From Candidatus Poribacteria bacterium (GTDB lineage: Bacteria; Poribacteria; WGA-4E; WGA-3G), in NCBI GenBank assembly GCA_028824125.1, contig JAPPES010000108.1, forward strand, positions 1-57,521: a stretch of 57,521 nt of DNA. Direction: 5' to 3'. Positions 35,773 to 44,956 of this stretch are shown here, piece by piece. How positions within the stretch are numbered: the stretch's first letter is position 1; the number at the start of each line of letters is the position of its first letter. Made by a program: the position numbers and the translations under genes. The notes beneath the pieces are model-generated. The model ran no database searches, was not told where the DNA came from, and worked only from the letters and a program-made list of their open reading frames with translations.

Positions 35773-36879
35773 ATGAGAATTCTCCAGAGATCTATTTTTA
35801 TCCTGATTTTAATAGCACTACTTTGTTCACAACTTTCATGTGGTGTCTTAGATGTCTTAGAACAAGGTAGCGTGCTCTATCGTATTTTGCGTAAACTCAA
35901 ATTCCGCGTCACAAAAATTGCAGCAGAATATCCCTCCCGTCTGAAAAGTTACGATGTACTGTTTCTGCAAGACCTTAACAAAGCGCCATTGGAAACAGAG
36001 ATTAAAAAGATTCAAGATTTCGTTAAAGATGGTGGCACTTTAATCGTAAGTGGCGGAAATCACCAAGCAGTGGGTGGACTTGTTGCAGCGTACGTCTTAA
36101 AATTGCGTAGATTACCGAACAGGTTGAGATTTTCACAGAGACTTAGTGATGAACCCTTTTTTCCGTTACATCCAGTTGACGAAATTCATGCACAGGCATA
36201 TTTTGTTATTGATACTTCCGAACGAAATGCTGTTGTGCTTTATGGAACAGAAGATAATGCAGTGGTTTTATCACTACGCGATGGTGAAGGACGTGTATTT
36301 TTTACAACATCTGCGTATCTGTTCAACGATGGCGGATTGCGGCATAGTAGCAATGCAACGTTTCTCTATAACCTTATGTCAACGCTACCCCGCAACGCCC
36401 GCATTGGCCTTGCTGAGAGTAGATATTTCACTCATGAATCGAAACCATCTAATTCGTTTACGACTCTCGTGTTCAAAACGCCCGGTGGTTTAGCGGCTGT
36501 CTATATATGTCTTATTCTTTTCGTTTTCCTGACACTGCGAGGAAGACGGTTCGGAAAGCCGTTGGATGTGCAGGAAAATAATAGGCGGCTTAGTTCTGAG
36601 TACGTTCATGCAATGACTGCACTCTATCAAAAAGGCAATACGCGCGGGGATATTTTACAGCATATCCGTGATAAATTCCGGGCAGATTTGGGAACACGCT
36701 GGCGTGTCAATCCGAATTTAGATACGACAAGTTTTTTAGAAGAATTGACACAACGCGGTGCGGTTGATGAAGAAGGAAATCTTACAAATCTTGTTCGAGA
36801 CCTTGAAAGGTCTGATAATATATCGGAATCACAACTGCTTGAAATAGCCAAGCGAGTTGAAACATACCGTGAACATTAA
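35773..36879 (+). CDS. DUF4350 domain protein
   Basis: 368 residues from ATG 35773; the frame is open further upstream over the end of the DUF4129 gene but lacks family similarity there. There is an N-terminal signal (SIFILILIALLCSQLSCG), then a GATase-like extracytoplasmic domain typical of DUF4350 (YDVLFLQDLNKAP, VKDGGTLIVSGGNHQAVGG, AYLFNDGGLRHSSNATFLYNL). A C-terminal membrane span (LAAVYICLILFVFLTLRGRRFG) and a cytoplasmic tail follow. It is 16 bp downstream of the DUF4129 gene and 203 bp upstream of moxR. Confidence 0.82.
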   Translation: MRILQRSIFILILIALLCSQLSCGVLDVLEQGSVLYRILRKLKFRVTKIAAEYPSRLKSYDVLFLQDLNKAPLETEIKKIQDFVKDGGTLIVSGGNHQAVGGLVAAYVLKLRRLPNRLRFSQRLSDEPFFPLHPVDEIHAQAYFVIDTSERNAVVLYGTEDNAVVLSLRDGEGRVFFTTSAYLFNDGGLRHSSNATFLYNLMSTLPRNARIGLAESRYFTHESKPSNSFTTLVFKTPGGLAAVYICLILFVFLTLRGRRFGKPLDVQENNRRLSSEYVHAMTALYQKGNTRGDILQHIRDKFRADLGTRWRVNPNLDTTSFLEELTQRGAVDEEGNLTNLVRDLERSDNISESQLLEIAKRVETYREH

Positions 36880-36914
36880 AAATAGGAAGGGCAAAGTAGA
36901 ACGTATTTCTGCGT

Positions 36915-37045
36915 GTATTGTAGCATAACCTGTTAGGTTGTGCAGATGCGGACACAAACTAACAGTTTGATGCTCAACACCCCGGTAGGTTCGGTTTCCT
37001 AACCGAACCGAACATAATGTCCAATTAATTCTAAAGCCTACTATA
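36915..37045. repeat. TATAGTA-family element, GGTTCGG core
   Basis: Contains TGTGCAGATGCGGACACAAA, a GGTTCGGTTTCCTAACCGAACC hairpin and the right end CAATTAATTCTAAAGCCTACTATA in two parts. It matches the elements at 44957, 48771 and 56569, but the left TATAGTA end is lost. It separates the DUF4350 gene from moxR. Confidence 0.7.
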
Positions 37046-37082
37046 GTAGCGAATGTATGGAGGATAAAAAAGGCAATAAATT

Positions 37083-38036
37083 ATGGAGAATTTAGTTCAA
37101 ACAGTTTTTGAGAGAATGAAACAAGAGGCGCAAAAAGTTATTGTCGGACAGGCAGAACTTTTTGAATTGGTGATCGTAGGGCTGTTCTCAGGTGGACATA
37201 TCCTATTAGAAGGTGTGCCCGGCACTGCGAAAACACTAATTGCGAAAACGTTAGCAATGGTAGTCTCCGGGCAGTTCAGTCGCGTACAGTTTACACCTGA
37301 CCTAATGCCATCTGATATTGTCGGCACAAGTGTTTATGATTTGACGACAAACCAATTTAACTTAAAGCGCGGTCCTGTTTTCACAAATGTGTTACTTTCA
37401 GATGAAATCAATCGCGCACCTGCTAAAACGCAATCAGCGCTCTTAGAATGTATGGAAGAGCGACAGGTGAGCATTGACGGTGTCCGTCACGAACTTCCTG
37501 CCCCATTTATTGTATTAGCAACGCAAAATCCTATTGAATATGAGGGGACTTATCCGCTTCCCGAAGCACAACTCGACCGATTCTTGTTTAAACTACACGT
37601 GGATTATCCTGGCACAGAAGTAGAGACGCAAATTTTGATGAATTACCATCAAGGATTTAGTGCCACGCGTTTAGAAGCGGTAGGGGTCGAAAGCGTGCTT
37701 GACAACACATCGCTCCAAGAGTGCCAAGAAGCGATTCAAACTGTCACAGTAGAGGATTCAATCTTCAACTATATTGTCAATTTAGCTGATGCATCGCGTG
37801 CGTCAAATGAGTTAGTGTTAGGGGGGAGTCCGCGTGCCTCAATCGCACTCCTGTTAGCGAGCAAAACTTATGCGGCTTTACAAGGACGCGATTATATTCT
37901 GCCTGACGATGTGAAATACTTGGCACCCCATGTCTATCGGCATCGTATCCTTTTGAAACCCGATGCTGAAATTGAAGGGTTAACCTCGGACGATATAATT
38001 GACCGACTACTTGCTGAGGTAGAAATTCCCCGTTAA
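37083..38036 (+). CDS. MoxR family AAA+ ATPase
   Basis: 317 residues. Walker A is GVPGTAKT (44-51), Walker B is LLSDE (104-108), sensor 1 lies in [20 protein letters not shown], and an Arg-finger region is [10 protein letters not shown]. The C-terminal lid carries the Mox[12 protein letters not shown] motif. MoxR ATPases act as chaperones that assemble or activate partners, usually vWA/DUF58 proteins. The DUF58 gene starts six bases after its stop codon, so coupling is direct. Confidence 0.93.
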   Translation: MENLVQTVFERMKQEAQKVIVGQAELFELVIVGLFSGGHILLEGVPGTAKTLIAKTLAMVVSGQFSRVQFTPDLMPSDIVGTSVYDLTTNQFNLKRGPVFTNVLLSDEINRAPAKTQSALLECMEERQVSIDGVRHELPAPFIVLATQNPIEYEGTYPLPEAQLDRFLFKLHVDYPGTEVETQILMNYHQGFSATRLEAVGVESVLDNTSLQECQEAIQTVTVEDSIFNYIVNLADASRASNELVLGGSPRASIALLLASKTYAALQGRDYILPDDVKYLAPHVYRHRILLKPDAEIEGLTSDDIIDRLLAEVEIPR

Positions 38037-38042
38037 AAAAAG

Positions 38043-39398
38043 ATGCATATAAGCAGACGTTTCCTCATTTTTCTCCTTCCAATAGCCATTCCGATTGTGC
38101 TTTACACTGTCTCACCGAACTTCTTGTTCATCGGTGGTGCGTATTTGGTGTTGTTATTTGTTGTCGGTATCATTGACTATGTTACGAACCCTCTACTTGA
38201 AAAAGTTGAAGTCCATCGAGAGATGAATTCTAAATTTTCGTTGGGAGTAGAGAACATCGTGAAGCTACAAATTGTCAACCGTTCGCGTCATCATTTAAGG
38301 ATACGTCTTAAAGACGATTTTCCTGACGAATTGCTGCATGAGAAGGTGATTTATGATTGCAGCGTTTCACCTATGGATCACGCGGATGTGTCTTACCATC
38401 TCACACCGTTGCGGCGGGGTATCTATCAGTTTGGAGACATTCATGTGCGGTGTTTGGGTGTATTAGGTTTTGTTGTCCGTCAACGTCGGATGCCAGCGGA
38501 AACGGAGATAAAGGTTTATCCGAATCTACGAGCAGTTCGTCAGTATGAACTCTTAGTCAAACGTGGCATGCTCCACCGTATGGGATTAAAAAATTCACGA
38601 CAATTTGGTGAAGGCACAGAGATGGAAAGGTTGCGCGAATATTCCCCCGATGACGACTTCCGTCGTATTGATTGGAATGCCACCGCGCGCCACCGCAAAC
38701 CGATTGTTCGGGAATTTGAGACCGAACGGAGCCAAGATGTTGTGATCATGTTGGATACCGGTAGGCTGATGGCTTCTCCAATCCTTTTGGAAACGTCTGA
38801 AATACCTGATGCTGAATCAAGATCGCAGAAAGCAATGTTAAAGTTGGATTATGCTATCAATACAACTTTGATGGCTGCCCATGTCTCAACTTTGAAAGGC
38901 GATAAGGTCGGATTAATTGCTTTTGCGGATACCGTTCACCAATATCTTGCGCCAAAGCCCGGAAAGAAACAGTTTCTCACAATGTTAGAAACGATCTACG
39001 CATTGCCAGTGCATCCGGTAGAACCAGACTTTGAATCGGCGTTCACCTATCTTGCTGCAAAACAGCGAAAGCGCGCCCTTATTATACTTTTTACTGACAT
39101 TCTCGACAAAGATTCTGCTGAAGGGATAGCCGCTTATGTTGCACAATTCTCCAAACGCCATCTCGTTGTTTGTGTAACATTGACAGATTCTGGTATCATT
39201 GAATTGGCTGCTCAGAAGCCATCAAATTCCAAGTCGGTCTATCAAAAAGCAATTGCAGAACGACTATTACAAGAAAAACACGCAACTTTGGAGATTTTAC
39301 GCCGCCAAGGTGTTGTCACAATTGATGTTCCCGCACATCAATTGACAATGGCAGTAATAAATAAGTATTTAGAACTAAAGGCGAAATCTAAGATATAG
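38043..39398 (+). CDS. DUF58 domain protein, membrane-anchored
   Basis: 451 residues. Two N-terminal membrane segments (FLIFLLPIAIPIVLYTV, FLFIGGAYLVLLFVVGIIDY) precede a beta-rich domain (about 55-165). The DUF58 signature follows (GEGTEMERLREYSPDDDFRR, then IDWNATARHRKP, about residues 190-222) and a vWA-like domain. The MIDAS position reads MLDTGRLMAS, lacking the DxSxS serines kept by the DUF58 protein at 3678, so metal binding may differ. It is the probable partner of the MoxR ATPase encoded just upstream. Confidence 0.9.
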   Translation: MHISRRFLIFLLPIAIPIVLYTVSPNFLFIGGAYLVLLFVVGIIDYVTNPLLEKVEVHREMNSKFSLGVENIVKLQIVNRSRHHLRIRLKDDFPDELLHEKVIYDCSVSPMDHADVSYHLTPLRRGIYQFGDIHVRCLGVLGFVVRQRRMPAETEIKVYPNLRAVRQYELLVKRGMLHRMGLKNSRQFGEGTEMERLREYSPDDDFRRIDWNATARHRKPIVREFETERSQDVVIMLDTGRLMASPILLETSEIPDAESRSQKAMLKLDYAINTTLMAAHVSTLKGDKVGLIAFADTVHQYLAPKPGKKQFLTMLETIYALPVHPVEPDFESAFTYLAAKQRKRALIILFTDILDKDSAEGIAAYVAQFSKRHLVVCVTLTDSGIIELAAQKPSNSKSVYQKAIAERLLQEKHATLEILRRQGVVTIDVPAHQLTMAVINKYLELKAKSKI

Positions 39399-39406
39399 CG
39401 TAATGT

Positions 39407-39712
39407 ATAGGTGTCAATTTAGCGTGTGGGTTAGGTTCCGCTCTGGTAGGATCAGTTTTTGGAACGGATTAAAAGGAAAAAGCACAGTTAGGACCTTACC
39501 CTGATAGGTGCGGTTTCTTAACCAATGCAGAATACCATACGGGAATGCTATATAGCATTCATACCGTTGATTTGGCGTATTCTGCCTTATGTGTCAATTT
39601 AGCGGTTCACCACCCTGGTAGGCGCGTTTTGTAAACGCGCCTACCCTTGGGGGTAATAAATCGGGCTTTCAAAGCCCTCCAACAAGAAATCAGGCACTAA
39701 ATTGACACCTAT
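39407..39712. repeat. Inverted-repeat element (ATAGGTGTCAATTTAG ends)
   Basis: 306 bp with perfect 16-bp terminal inverted repeats (39407-39422, 39697-39712) and a third, internal direct copy of TGTCAATTTAGCG near 39592. It also holds the GAATGCTATATAGCATTC palindrome (39540-39572), a GGTAGGCGCGTTT/AAACGCGCCTACC hairpin and a GGGCTTT/AAAGCCC hairpin. It begins nine bases after the DUF58 stop. Confidence 0.8.
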
Positions 39713-39749
39713 GGTGCGGTTTCCTAACTGCATCTAACCATAGTCGGTT

Positions 39750-40688
39750 TTAACGGGGTTTCATCCCAAAAAGATAGGTGAATAGTACGACTCCAGTCAG
39801 CGCACCAAAACCGATTTTGACCGCGTTTGATAACTCAGAAGGTGACACAAAACCTTCTATGGTACCAGCCACGATGAGTAAAGCCACACACCCGCCAAGC
39901 ATTTGAATTGCAGTTCGCGCAGCGTTTATCAAAGCACGTTTACGCGTGTATTGCGATGGCGCGATGAGTGAATATCCCAATTTCATGCCTGCCCCGCCAG
40001 CAATAAAAATCGTTGTTAGTTCAATGTAGCCGTGTGGTGACACAAATGACCAGAGTGCTAACGCTGCTCCGTTGACATGACACAACCCCGCAACAGCACC
40101 GATAAGAATCCCGTTGTAAACTAAAATATAGACACTGCCCACCATAAACATGATGCCCCAAGCAAATGCAAAGAACGCGACTCGAATATTATTCGTCATC
40201 ACAAAAGAAGCAAAAAGATTTCTGTTTTCTGCAGATGTGTCATTCCAAGCACCGCTACCCAGTTCTTTGATGTGCTTTAAAGTGTCTTCAGGAATGAGTT
40301 GTTCCGCAAATGCGGGAGTTCTCAAAGCACTCAAATATGCACCGGCAAACGCAATGGTAAACATCAGGAACGCAGCACCAACAAAATAGATATTTTCTCG
40401 GAATACTTGTGGAAAACCGTACCGAAGGAACTGCCAAAGTGATCCCCGTTTCAGTGGGGTAGTTTGATAAACAGTGGAATGTGCACGGGATGCCAACTCA
40501 TTCAGGTATGTAACACATCGGTCCTGTGGGAAATCGCGCCGCGCAACCGCCAAATCGGACGTAACACGCCGATACAGATAGCCGAGCCGGCTGAGTTGCC
40601 GCGCATTTGCACTTCGAGGCTGGTTCAACAACACCTCTAACTCATCCCAAGTCTTCTGTTTTTTCTCAATAAATTCAGCAGTCGTCAT
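39750..40688 (-). CDS. Stage II sporulation protein M (SpoIIM)-like membrane protein
   Basis: 312 residues of the SpoIIM/DUF95 family. A charged N-terminal cytoplasmic part (about 95 residues) is followed by about six membrane spans (ENIYFVGAAFLMFTIAFAGAYL, FFAFAWGIMFMVGSVYILVY and others), with the family signature FVSPHGYIELTTIFIAGGAG. AAGGA lies before ATG 40688. The gene is convergent with the MoxR/DUF58 genes. SpoIIM-like proteins are regular members of MoxR/DUF58/DUF4129 gene sets in non-sporulating bacteria, so a sporulation role is not implied. Confidence 0.88.
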   Translation of the reverse strand: MTTAEFIEKKQKTWDELEVLLNQPRSANARQLSRLGYLYRRVTSDLAVARRDFPQDRCVTYLNELASRAHSTVYQTTPLKRGSLWQFLRYGFPQVFRENIYFVGAAFLMFTIAFAGAYLSALRTPAFAEQLIPEDTLKHIKELGSGAWNDTSAENRNLFASFVMTNNIRVAFFAFAWGIMFMVGSVYILVYNGILIGAVAGLCHVNGAALALWSFVSPHGYIELTTIFIAGGAGMKLGYSLIAPSQYTRKRALINAARTAIQMLGGCVALLIVAGTIEGFVSPSELSNAVKIGFGALTGVVLFTYLFGMKPR

Positions 40689-40698
40689 GAATTAATCC

Positions 40699-40764
40699 TT
40701 AACAGGACTTACACATTTTTCTTAAAGTTCCACTGATAAGGGGGAATGCGTAAGTCCTGCTTAA
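40699..40764. repeat. Small inverted-repeat element (CAGGACTTAC ends)
   Basis: 66 bp, TTAACAGGACTTACACATT against AATGCGTAAGTCCTGCTTAA. It lies between the spoIIM-like start and the holA stop codon; its left end is close to the spoIIM ribosome-binding site. Confidence 0.6.
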
Positions 40765-40783
40765 TCACAATTCATTGTGCCTC

Positions 40784-42196
40784 TTACATTTGCTGCCTTG
40801 AACTGTTGCATATATCATACACTAACTGTTCCAGAAGAACCTCTTCGTCAAATGGGGTTGTTTTCAATTGAATTTCTACCTCTAAGGTTTTTTCCAAGGC
40901 ATCCATCAATTCTTCAACAGTGAATGCGTGTAAAGTTTGAAAAATCTTGTAAGCGGGAAATGGGCTCCCTTTCAGGACGTTATGTCCGGCAGAATTCGGT
41001 AGAATTTCTCCAACTTCTTCAGCCAGCGGTTCAAAAATTTTTGTGATAAAATCAGGGTAGCGCATCCGTTTTCCTATCGGTTTCAACCCTTTTCTCACGA
41101 CTATCAACTTCGCTTGAAGGGAGGATCGGATATAGGTTGCAATTGTTGCGGTGAGTGGAATTGGCCCTTGACCGCTTGCTAACACTTCGCGGAGGCTTTT
41201 CAATGCCTGTCGGGTTGAACGTTTTCCAATAGCATCGGTAAGATCAAAAATTCTGTCAAAAGCGCTTTGCGTCACCAAATTTCGGACATCAAGTTCATCT
41301 ACTTGCTGTTTATCACCGACGTAGTTGATGATCTTGTTGATCGCCTCAGCAATTGTGTGCATATCGCCACCGGTTCGGTTACGGAGTAGTTCAAATGCAC
41401 GGGGCGTTATTTTCTTATTGAAGGTTGCGAACTTCTCCATAACCTTTTTGTAGAGCGGGTCCCGGTTGAGTGATGTCCCTTTTTCCAAAGGATCAAAAGA
41501 AACATATCTACCGCCGACTTCTTGAATCGCTTTAGCAAATCGGTTTGTCTTACTTACCTCATCTTTTACTGTAAAGATAAGCACACTCGTCTTAGGAAGA
41601 TTGCCTTGCAGCCATTCCAATAACAGATCTGCATCACTATCGCTGCCTCCATTTTCAGAATGGACTTCAAGTTGTGCGGCAAGTTCAGGTAAACGTGTAA
41701 GAAATGCTCGTACATCTTCAGTTAATCCGCCACTAAGTGTTTCACCGATCTCTTGAACAGCACTGCTAAAATCCGGGTGTTCATCGGCAATCTGTTGTGT
41801 AGAGACACCAAGAAGTTTGGCAGTATCCGTAACACACTTTTGAACATCCTCCGCTTCAACCTGCATCGCATTATGGATAATAGTTGTCGGTGAGGCATTT
41901 CGCTTCTGTGTCTTGTTAAATGCGGAGAAATCTTCCACTATGACAACTCGCCATTCTGCCATCATCGGATACACTTCAACGTTACTGAGAATGTCTCTGA
42001 CAGGTACAGTATTACCATCTAAAATAGTTAGATTGAAATCGCGGGTATCAGAAGGCAGGAGCTTATCCAACATCTGCTTGAGCGTGCCTTCAATAAGAAA
42101 GGTCTCTTTCCCACAGAGCAGATAAACAGGAGCAATTTTGTTCCCTTCTATTTCACGAAGGATATTTACGGGTTTTGCTTCAGGACTTTGTTTCAT
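40784..42196 (-). CDS. holA: DNA polymerase III delta subunit
   Basis: 470 residues. HolA is the clamp-loader subunit that opens the sliding clamp. The N-terminal AAA+-like domain begins APVYLLCGKETFLIEGTLKQ, then MMAEWRVVIVEDF and TSVLIFTVKDEVSKTNR; the lid and collar domains follow (RNRTGGDMHTIAEAINKI, DRIFDLTDAIGKRSTRQALK). At about 470 residues it is much longer than the usual 340, because roughly 90 mostly acidic residues (about 95-190) are inserted between two strands of the N-terminal domain. It is probably essential. It lies 30 bp downstream of the FmdB gene. Confidence 0.88.
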   Translation of the reverse strand: MKQSPEAKPVNILREIEGNKIAPVYLLCGKETFLIEGTLKQMLDKLLPSDTRDFNLTILDGNTVPVRDILSNVEVYPMMAEWRVVIVEDFSAFNKTQKRNASPTTIIHNAMQVEAEDVQKCVTDTAKLLGVSTQQIADEHPDFSSAVQEIGETLSGGLTEDVRAFLTRLPELAAQLEVHSENGGSDSDADLLLEWLQGNLPKTSVLIFTVKDEVSKTNRFAKAIQEVGGRYVSFDPLEKGTSLNRDPLYKKVMEKFATFNKKITPRAFELLRNRTGGDMHTIAEAINKIINYVGDKQQVDELDVRNLVTQSAFDRIFDLTDAIGKRSTRQALKSLREVLASGQGPIPLTATIATYIRSSLQAKLIVVRKGLKPIGKRMRYPDFITKIFEPLAEEVGEILPNSAGHNVLKGSPFPAYKIFQTLHAFTVEELMDALEKTLEVEIQLKTTPFDEEVLLEQLVYDICNSSRQQM

Positions 42197-42226
42197 GAGG
42201 ACAAACTGTCTCTAATTTGGAAGTGC

Positions 42227-42409
42227 TCAGGTACCACTATCCTTAGCAGTTTCCTTTTGGGTTGCCATAGCTGCAAATGCTGAGAAACGTTTTTTGGTAT
42301 CTTCAGTACCACAGTCGGGACATTTCAGAGCTTTCTTCGTATCATTTGTTCGTTGTAGCACTTCAAATTCTGTCTTGCAGGCGTTGCAGTGATACTCAAA
42401 AATAGGCAT
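42227..42409 (-). CDS. FmdB-type zinc-ribbon protein
   Basis: 60 residues. MPIFEYHCNACKTEFEVLQR, then KCPDCG, give the CxxC...CxxC zinc ribbon of the FmdB (CxxC_CxxC_SSSS) family, followed by a short polar tail (AMATQKETAKDSGT). FmdB-like proteins are putative regulators with no established role. GGGAG lies just before the ATG. Confidence 0.85.
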   Translation of the reverse strand: MPIFEYHCNACKTEFEVLQRTNDTKKALKCPDCGTEDTKKRFSAFAAMATQKETAKDSGT

Positions 42410-42471
42410 TGTTTTCTCCCATAAGTTGTAATTGGGTATTTAACCCGCCGCATAAACTTGTGGTTGAAGTT

Positions 42472-44868
42472 TCATAGCGGGCGAATGATGAGCTTGACCT
42501 TTGTGCCTTTAGGCGGAACTACATCAGTATTGACGCGGTAGGTGCGATCATCAGTACTACCGGGTAATGGATTATTCAATAGTGAATCCGGATCGCGGTA
42601 TACTGCAATAATATTGTGAGTGAGTTGAGAGGTGAGTTGGTTTTTTCTCTTGCGTCCGCCAGTGAAAACCCAATGGGTTTTTTGCATCGGTTGCCCAACC
42701 ATCACATTCCAGACCAAGTCTCGTGCGGGGCGTGAAACAACTTTTTCTCCCTGCTGCCATTCAACCCACATCTGTACGTGAGAGCCCTCAGGATCGCGCG
42801 GATCACCTTGAACTTCAAGATTCATGCCTGCTTCAAGGTCTAACAAACCGAGTGCCGTAAAAAGAAAAAGTGGTTCGGTATCAAGCATTAAGATGCTCTC
42901 ATGAGATGGCCCACGTGTCCCACAGGCAAAGAATTCAATTATGGTATCATCACTTGCGATATTAATTTCGCCAGTGACAGTTATCTCCTTTTTGTGAATA
43001 TCAACAACAACAGTTCCCATCTGAAACACATTTTCAGAAACTTTCTTGATATCTACCAGTTTTGTGTCCGTAGCATCAGTGGATTTTGGGTGGATATTCA
43101 GCGTTACAGATTCCGTATTATCGTTTTCATCTGTATCCTTAAAGTCCACGTGAACAGAAATCTCTGTTTCACCTTCCTGTTTTGGAACCCAATCAACTGA
43201 AACAACGGACTCATTGAGAGAGGATGTCCAAAAAACTTCTGCTGTTTGCACTTCAGTGTTGTCAGCATAAAATTTGACGTTCAGCGTTTTATCAAAAGGG
43301 GTGCCAGTATTCCAAAGCGTTGCACTGAGTTTAACTTCTTCGCCAACGCGAGGAGATGGCGGTGAATATCGCAAACTTTGTGGCACTACACCAATATTAG
43401 GGGCTGTGGGCCCAACAAGGGCACGACTCAAGAACATCACTGCAAAACAGGTGGACATAAAATCAGTCGCTGCCCCCGGACTATCCCAACTACCGTCCGA
43501 TTTTTGTTCTGTGACCATCATGTTCGCAATTTCATTATACCAGTCATGGCCGGCTATTGTTTGTTGCTTCGGTGGGATGTCACTAAAACGCTGCAGGGAT
43601 AAAAGAAAGTAGTAAAGCCACGAAGTGGATCCTGGATTTCGGGTGAGTGACCAATGCTCTCCTATCCAGTCAATCCCTTTTCGTATCTGAGGATCATCAA
43701 TGGAAACACCGCAGGCACGGAGTGCCCACAAACCTGTCGCGGTCATGCTACCGTAAACCCCTATTCCCCAAAGTGAACCCTCTTCAACTAAATTATAGAG
43801 CCATCCACCTGTATCGGTCTGGTTTCCGCGAATCCACTTCTCGGCACGTGTCCATGTATCTTGCGGAATTTCAAGTCCCCACTGCTTCGCAGCATAAAGC
43901 GCGTAGATAACCATGTTCATGTGTGCCCCATCTGCTGAGTAACCGTACCCCCATCCACCGTCATCTCTCGGATCAGCAAACTCACTCCCTTTTACAGGAA
44001 GTTGCTTTTTTACTAATTGGTTCACTGCGAATTGCGCGCGTTCCCGATGATCCGGGTTTTGTATTGTTACCAATACCGGAACAAGGACAGCATATTGGTA
44101 CACATCAAGGTCATTCCAATCCCGTTCAAGAAGGGCTGCAAGACCTTTCTGCACAGATAAGTCAGATGGTGTGCGTCCTGCTGCGAGCAACGCTTGCAAT
44201 GCTAATGATGTTTCCTGTAGCGGGTCTTCGCCAAAACTCCAAACTGAACCCGGCACAAAATTTTCTGCTAAACCTTTTAGACTCGCACCACAGATAACAC
44301 AGGTTAAAATCATTTGATTTTCACTACCACATTGCAAACAGGTCCGACTACTTTTACCTTGTTGTGATTCTATCCACGCAATACCTCGATCAATAGATGC
44401 TTGAATTTGTTCTGGCGTTACTTCCGGGAACGTTCTCTTGGTGGCGACTATTGCAGCATGGGCAACGTTGTTCGTTTTGTTAGATTCTACAATATGTAGT
44501 TTCCCTGCTGGGTTAACATCAGCATAAATCTCAGTTCTACCGGCGGGAGGCTGCCACTGTGCCTCCACACGTTTCGTTTCCCCAGGTTCCAAACCCAAAA
44601 TGACATCATTGCATAAAATCTGGAGCGGAGTTGTTGCAGGATCGCCCTCATAAAGATCGACTACTAAATCTTCATTCATCGTAGGTGTGCCGGTTCCAAC
44701 GTTTTTCACCTCAATCCAAATTGTAATCTCTTCCCCTTCAACAGGTGTCGGGTTAGAGAAGATGATACTTTCGGCATCAATCTGAAAATCAGGACGTTTC
44801 ACAACTTTATTGCCGAGAATAGCAGCCACAAAAAATATTCCAATTGCAAGGGCCAAAAATCTTTTCAT
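42472..44868 (-). CDS. Secreted alpha/alpha-toroid protein with CARDB, zinc-ribbon and YdjY-like domains
   Basis: 798 residues. There is an N-terminal signal or anchor (FLALAIGIFFVAAILG). A CARDB-type Ig fold spans about 28-145. A C4 zinc-ribbon insert is formed by C177, C180, C190 and C193. A squalene-cyclase/prenyltransferase-like toroid spans about 150-490, with repeats such as DDGGWGYGYSADGAHMNM and TDTGGWLYNL. A second CARDB fold lies at about 500-600, and a YdjY-like C-terminal domain at about 615-798. The cyclase DxDD acid motif is not evident, so a binding or scaffold role is more likely than terpene cyclisation. CARDB folds suggest adhesion outside the cytoplasm. Confidence 0.75.
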   Translation of the reverse strand: MKRFLALAIGIFFVAAILGNKVVKRPDFQIDAESIIFSNPTPVEGEEITIWIEVKNVGTGTPTMNEDLVVDLYEGDPATTPLQILCNDVILGLEPGETKRVEAQWQPPAGRTEIYADVNPAGKLHIVESNKTNNVAHAAIVATKRTFPEVTPEQIQASIDRGIAWIESQQGKSSRTCLQCGSENQMILTCVICGASLKGLAENFVPGSVWSFGEDPLQETSLALQALLAAGRTPSDLSVQKGLAALLERDWNDLDVYQYAVLVPVLVTIQNPDHRERAQFAVNQLVKKQLPVKGSEFADPRDDGGWGYGYSADGAHMNMVIYALYAAKQWGLEIPQDTWTRAEKWIRGNQTDTGGWLYNLVEEGSLWGIGVYGSMTATGLWALRACGVSIDDPQIRKGIDWIGEHWSLTRNPGSTSWLYYFLLSLQRFSDIPPKQQTIAGHDWYNEIANMMVTEQKSDGSWDSPGAATDFMSTCFAVMFLSRALVGPTAPNIGVVPQSLRYSPPSPRVGEEVKLSATLWNTGTPFDKTLNVKFYADNTEVQTAEVFWTSSLNESVVSVDWVPKQEGETEISVHVDFKDTDENDNTESVTLNIHPKSTDATDTKLVDIKKVSENVFQMGTVVVDIHKKEITVTGEINIASDDTIIEFFACGTRGPSHESILMLDTEPLFLFTALGLLDLEAGMNLEVQGDPRDPEGSHVQMWVEWQQGEKVVSRPARDLVWNVMVGQPMQKTHWVFTGGRKRKNQLTSQLTHNIIAVYRDPDSLLNNPLPGSTDDRTYRVNTDVVPPKGTKVKLIIRPL

Positions 44869-44956
44869 AACACATCTCCCAAATTATCAGCAATAAGTCC
44901 TCTTGTGCGGGGCTTTGTTAGCCTGACTTATACCGTTCCTTGTTTCCAATCGTCCT

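Noticed and set aside
39750..40688. Evidence for sporulation
   Set aside because: The SpoIIM-like family occurs widely in non-sporulating bacteria within MoxR/DUF58 gene sets; no other sporulation gene is in the window.
42472..44868. Squalene-hopene cyclase
   Set aside because: The toroid repeats are present, but the DxDD catalytic motif is not evident and the protein has an export signal and CARDB domains.
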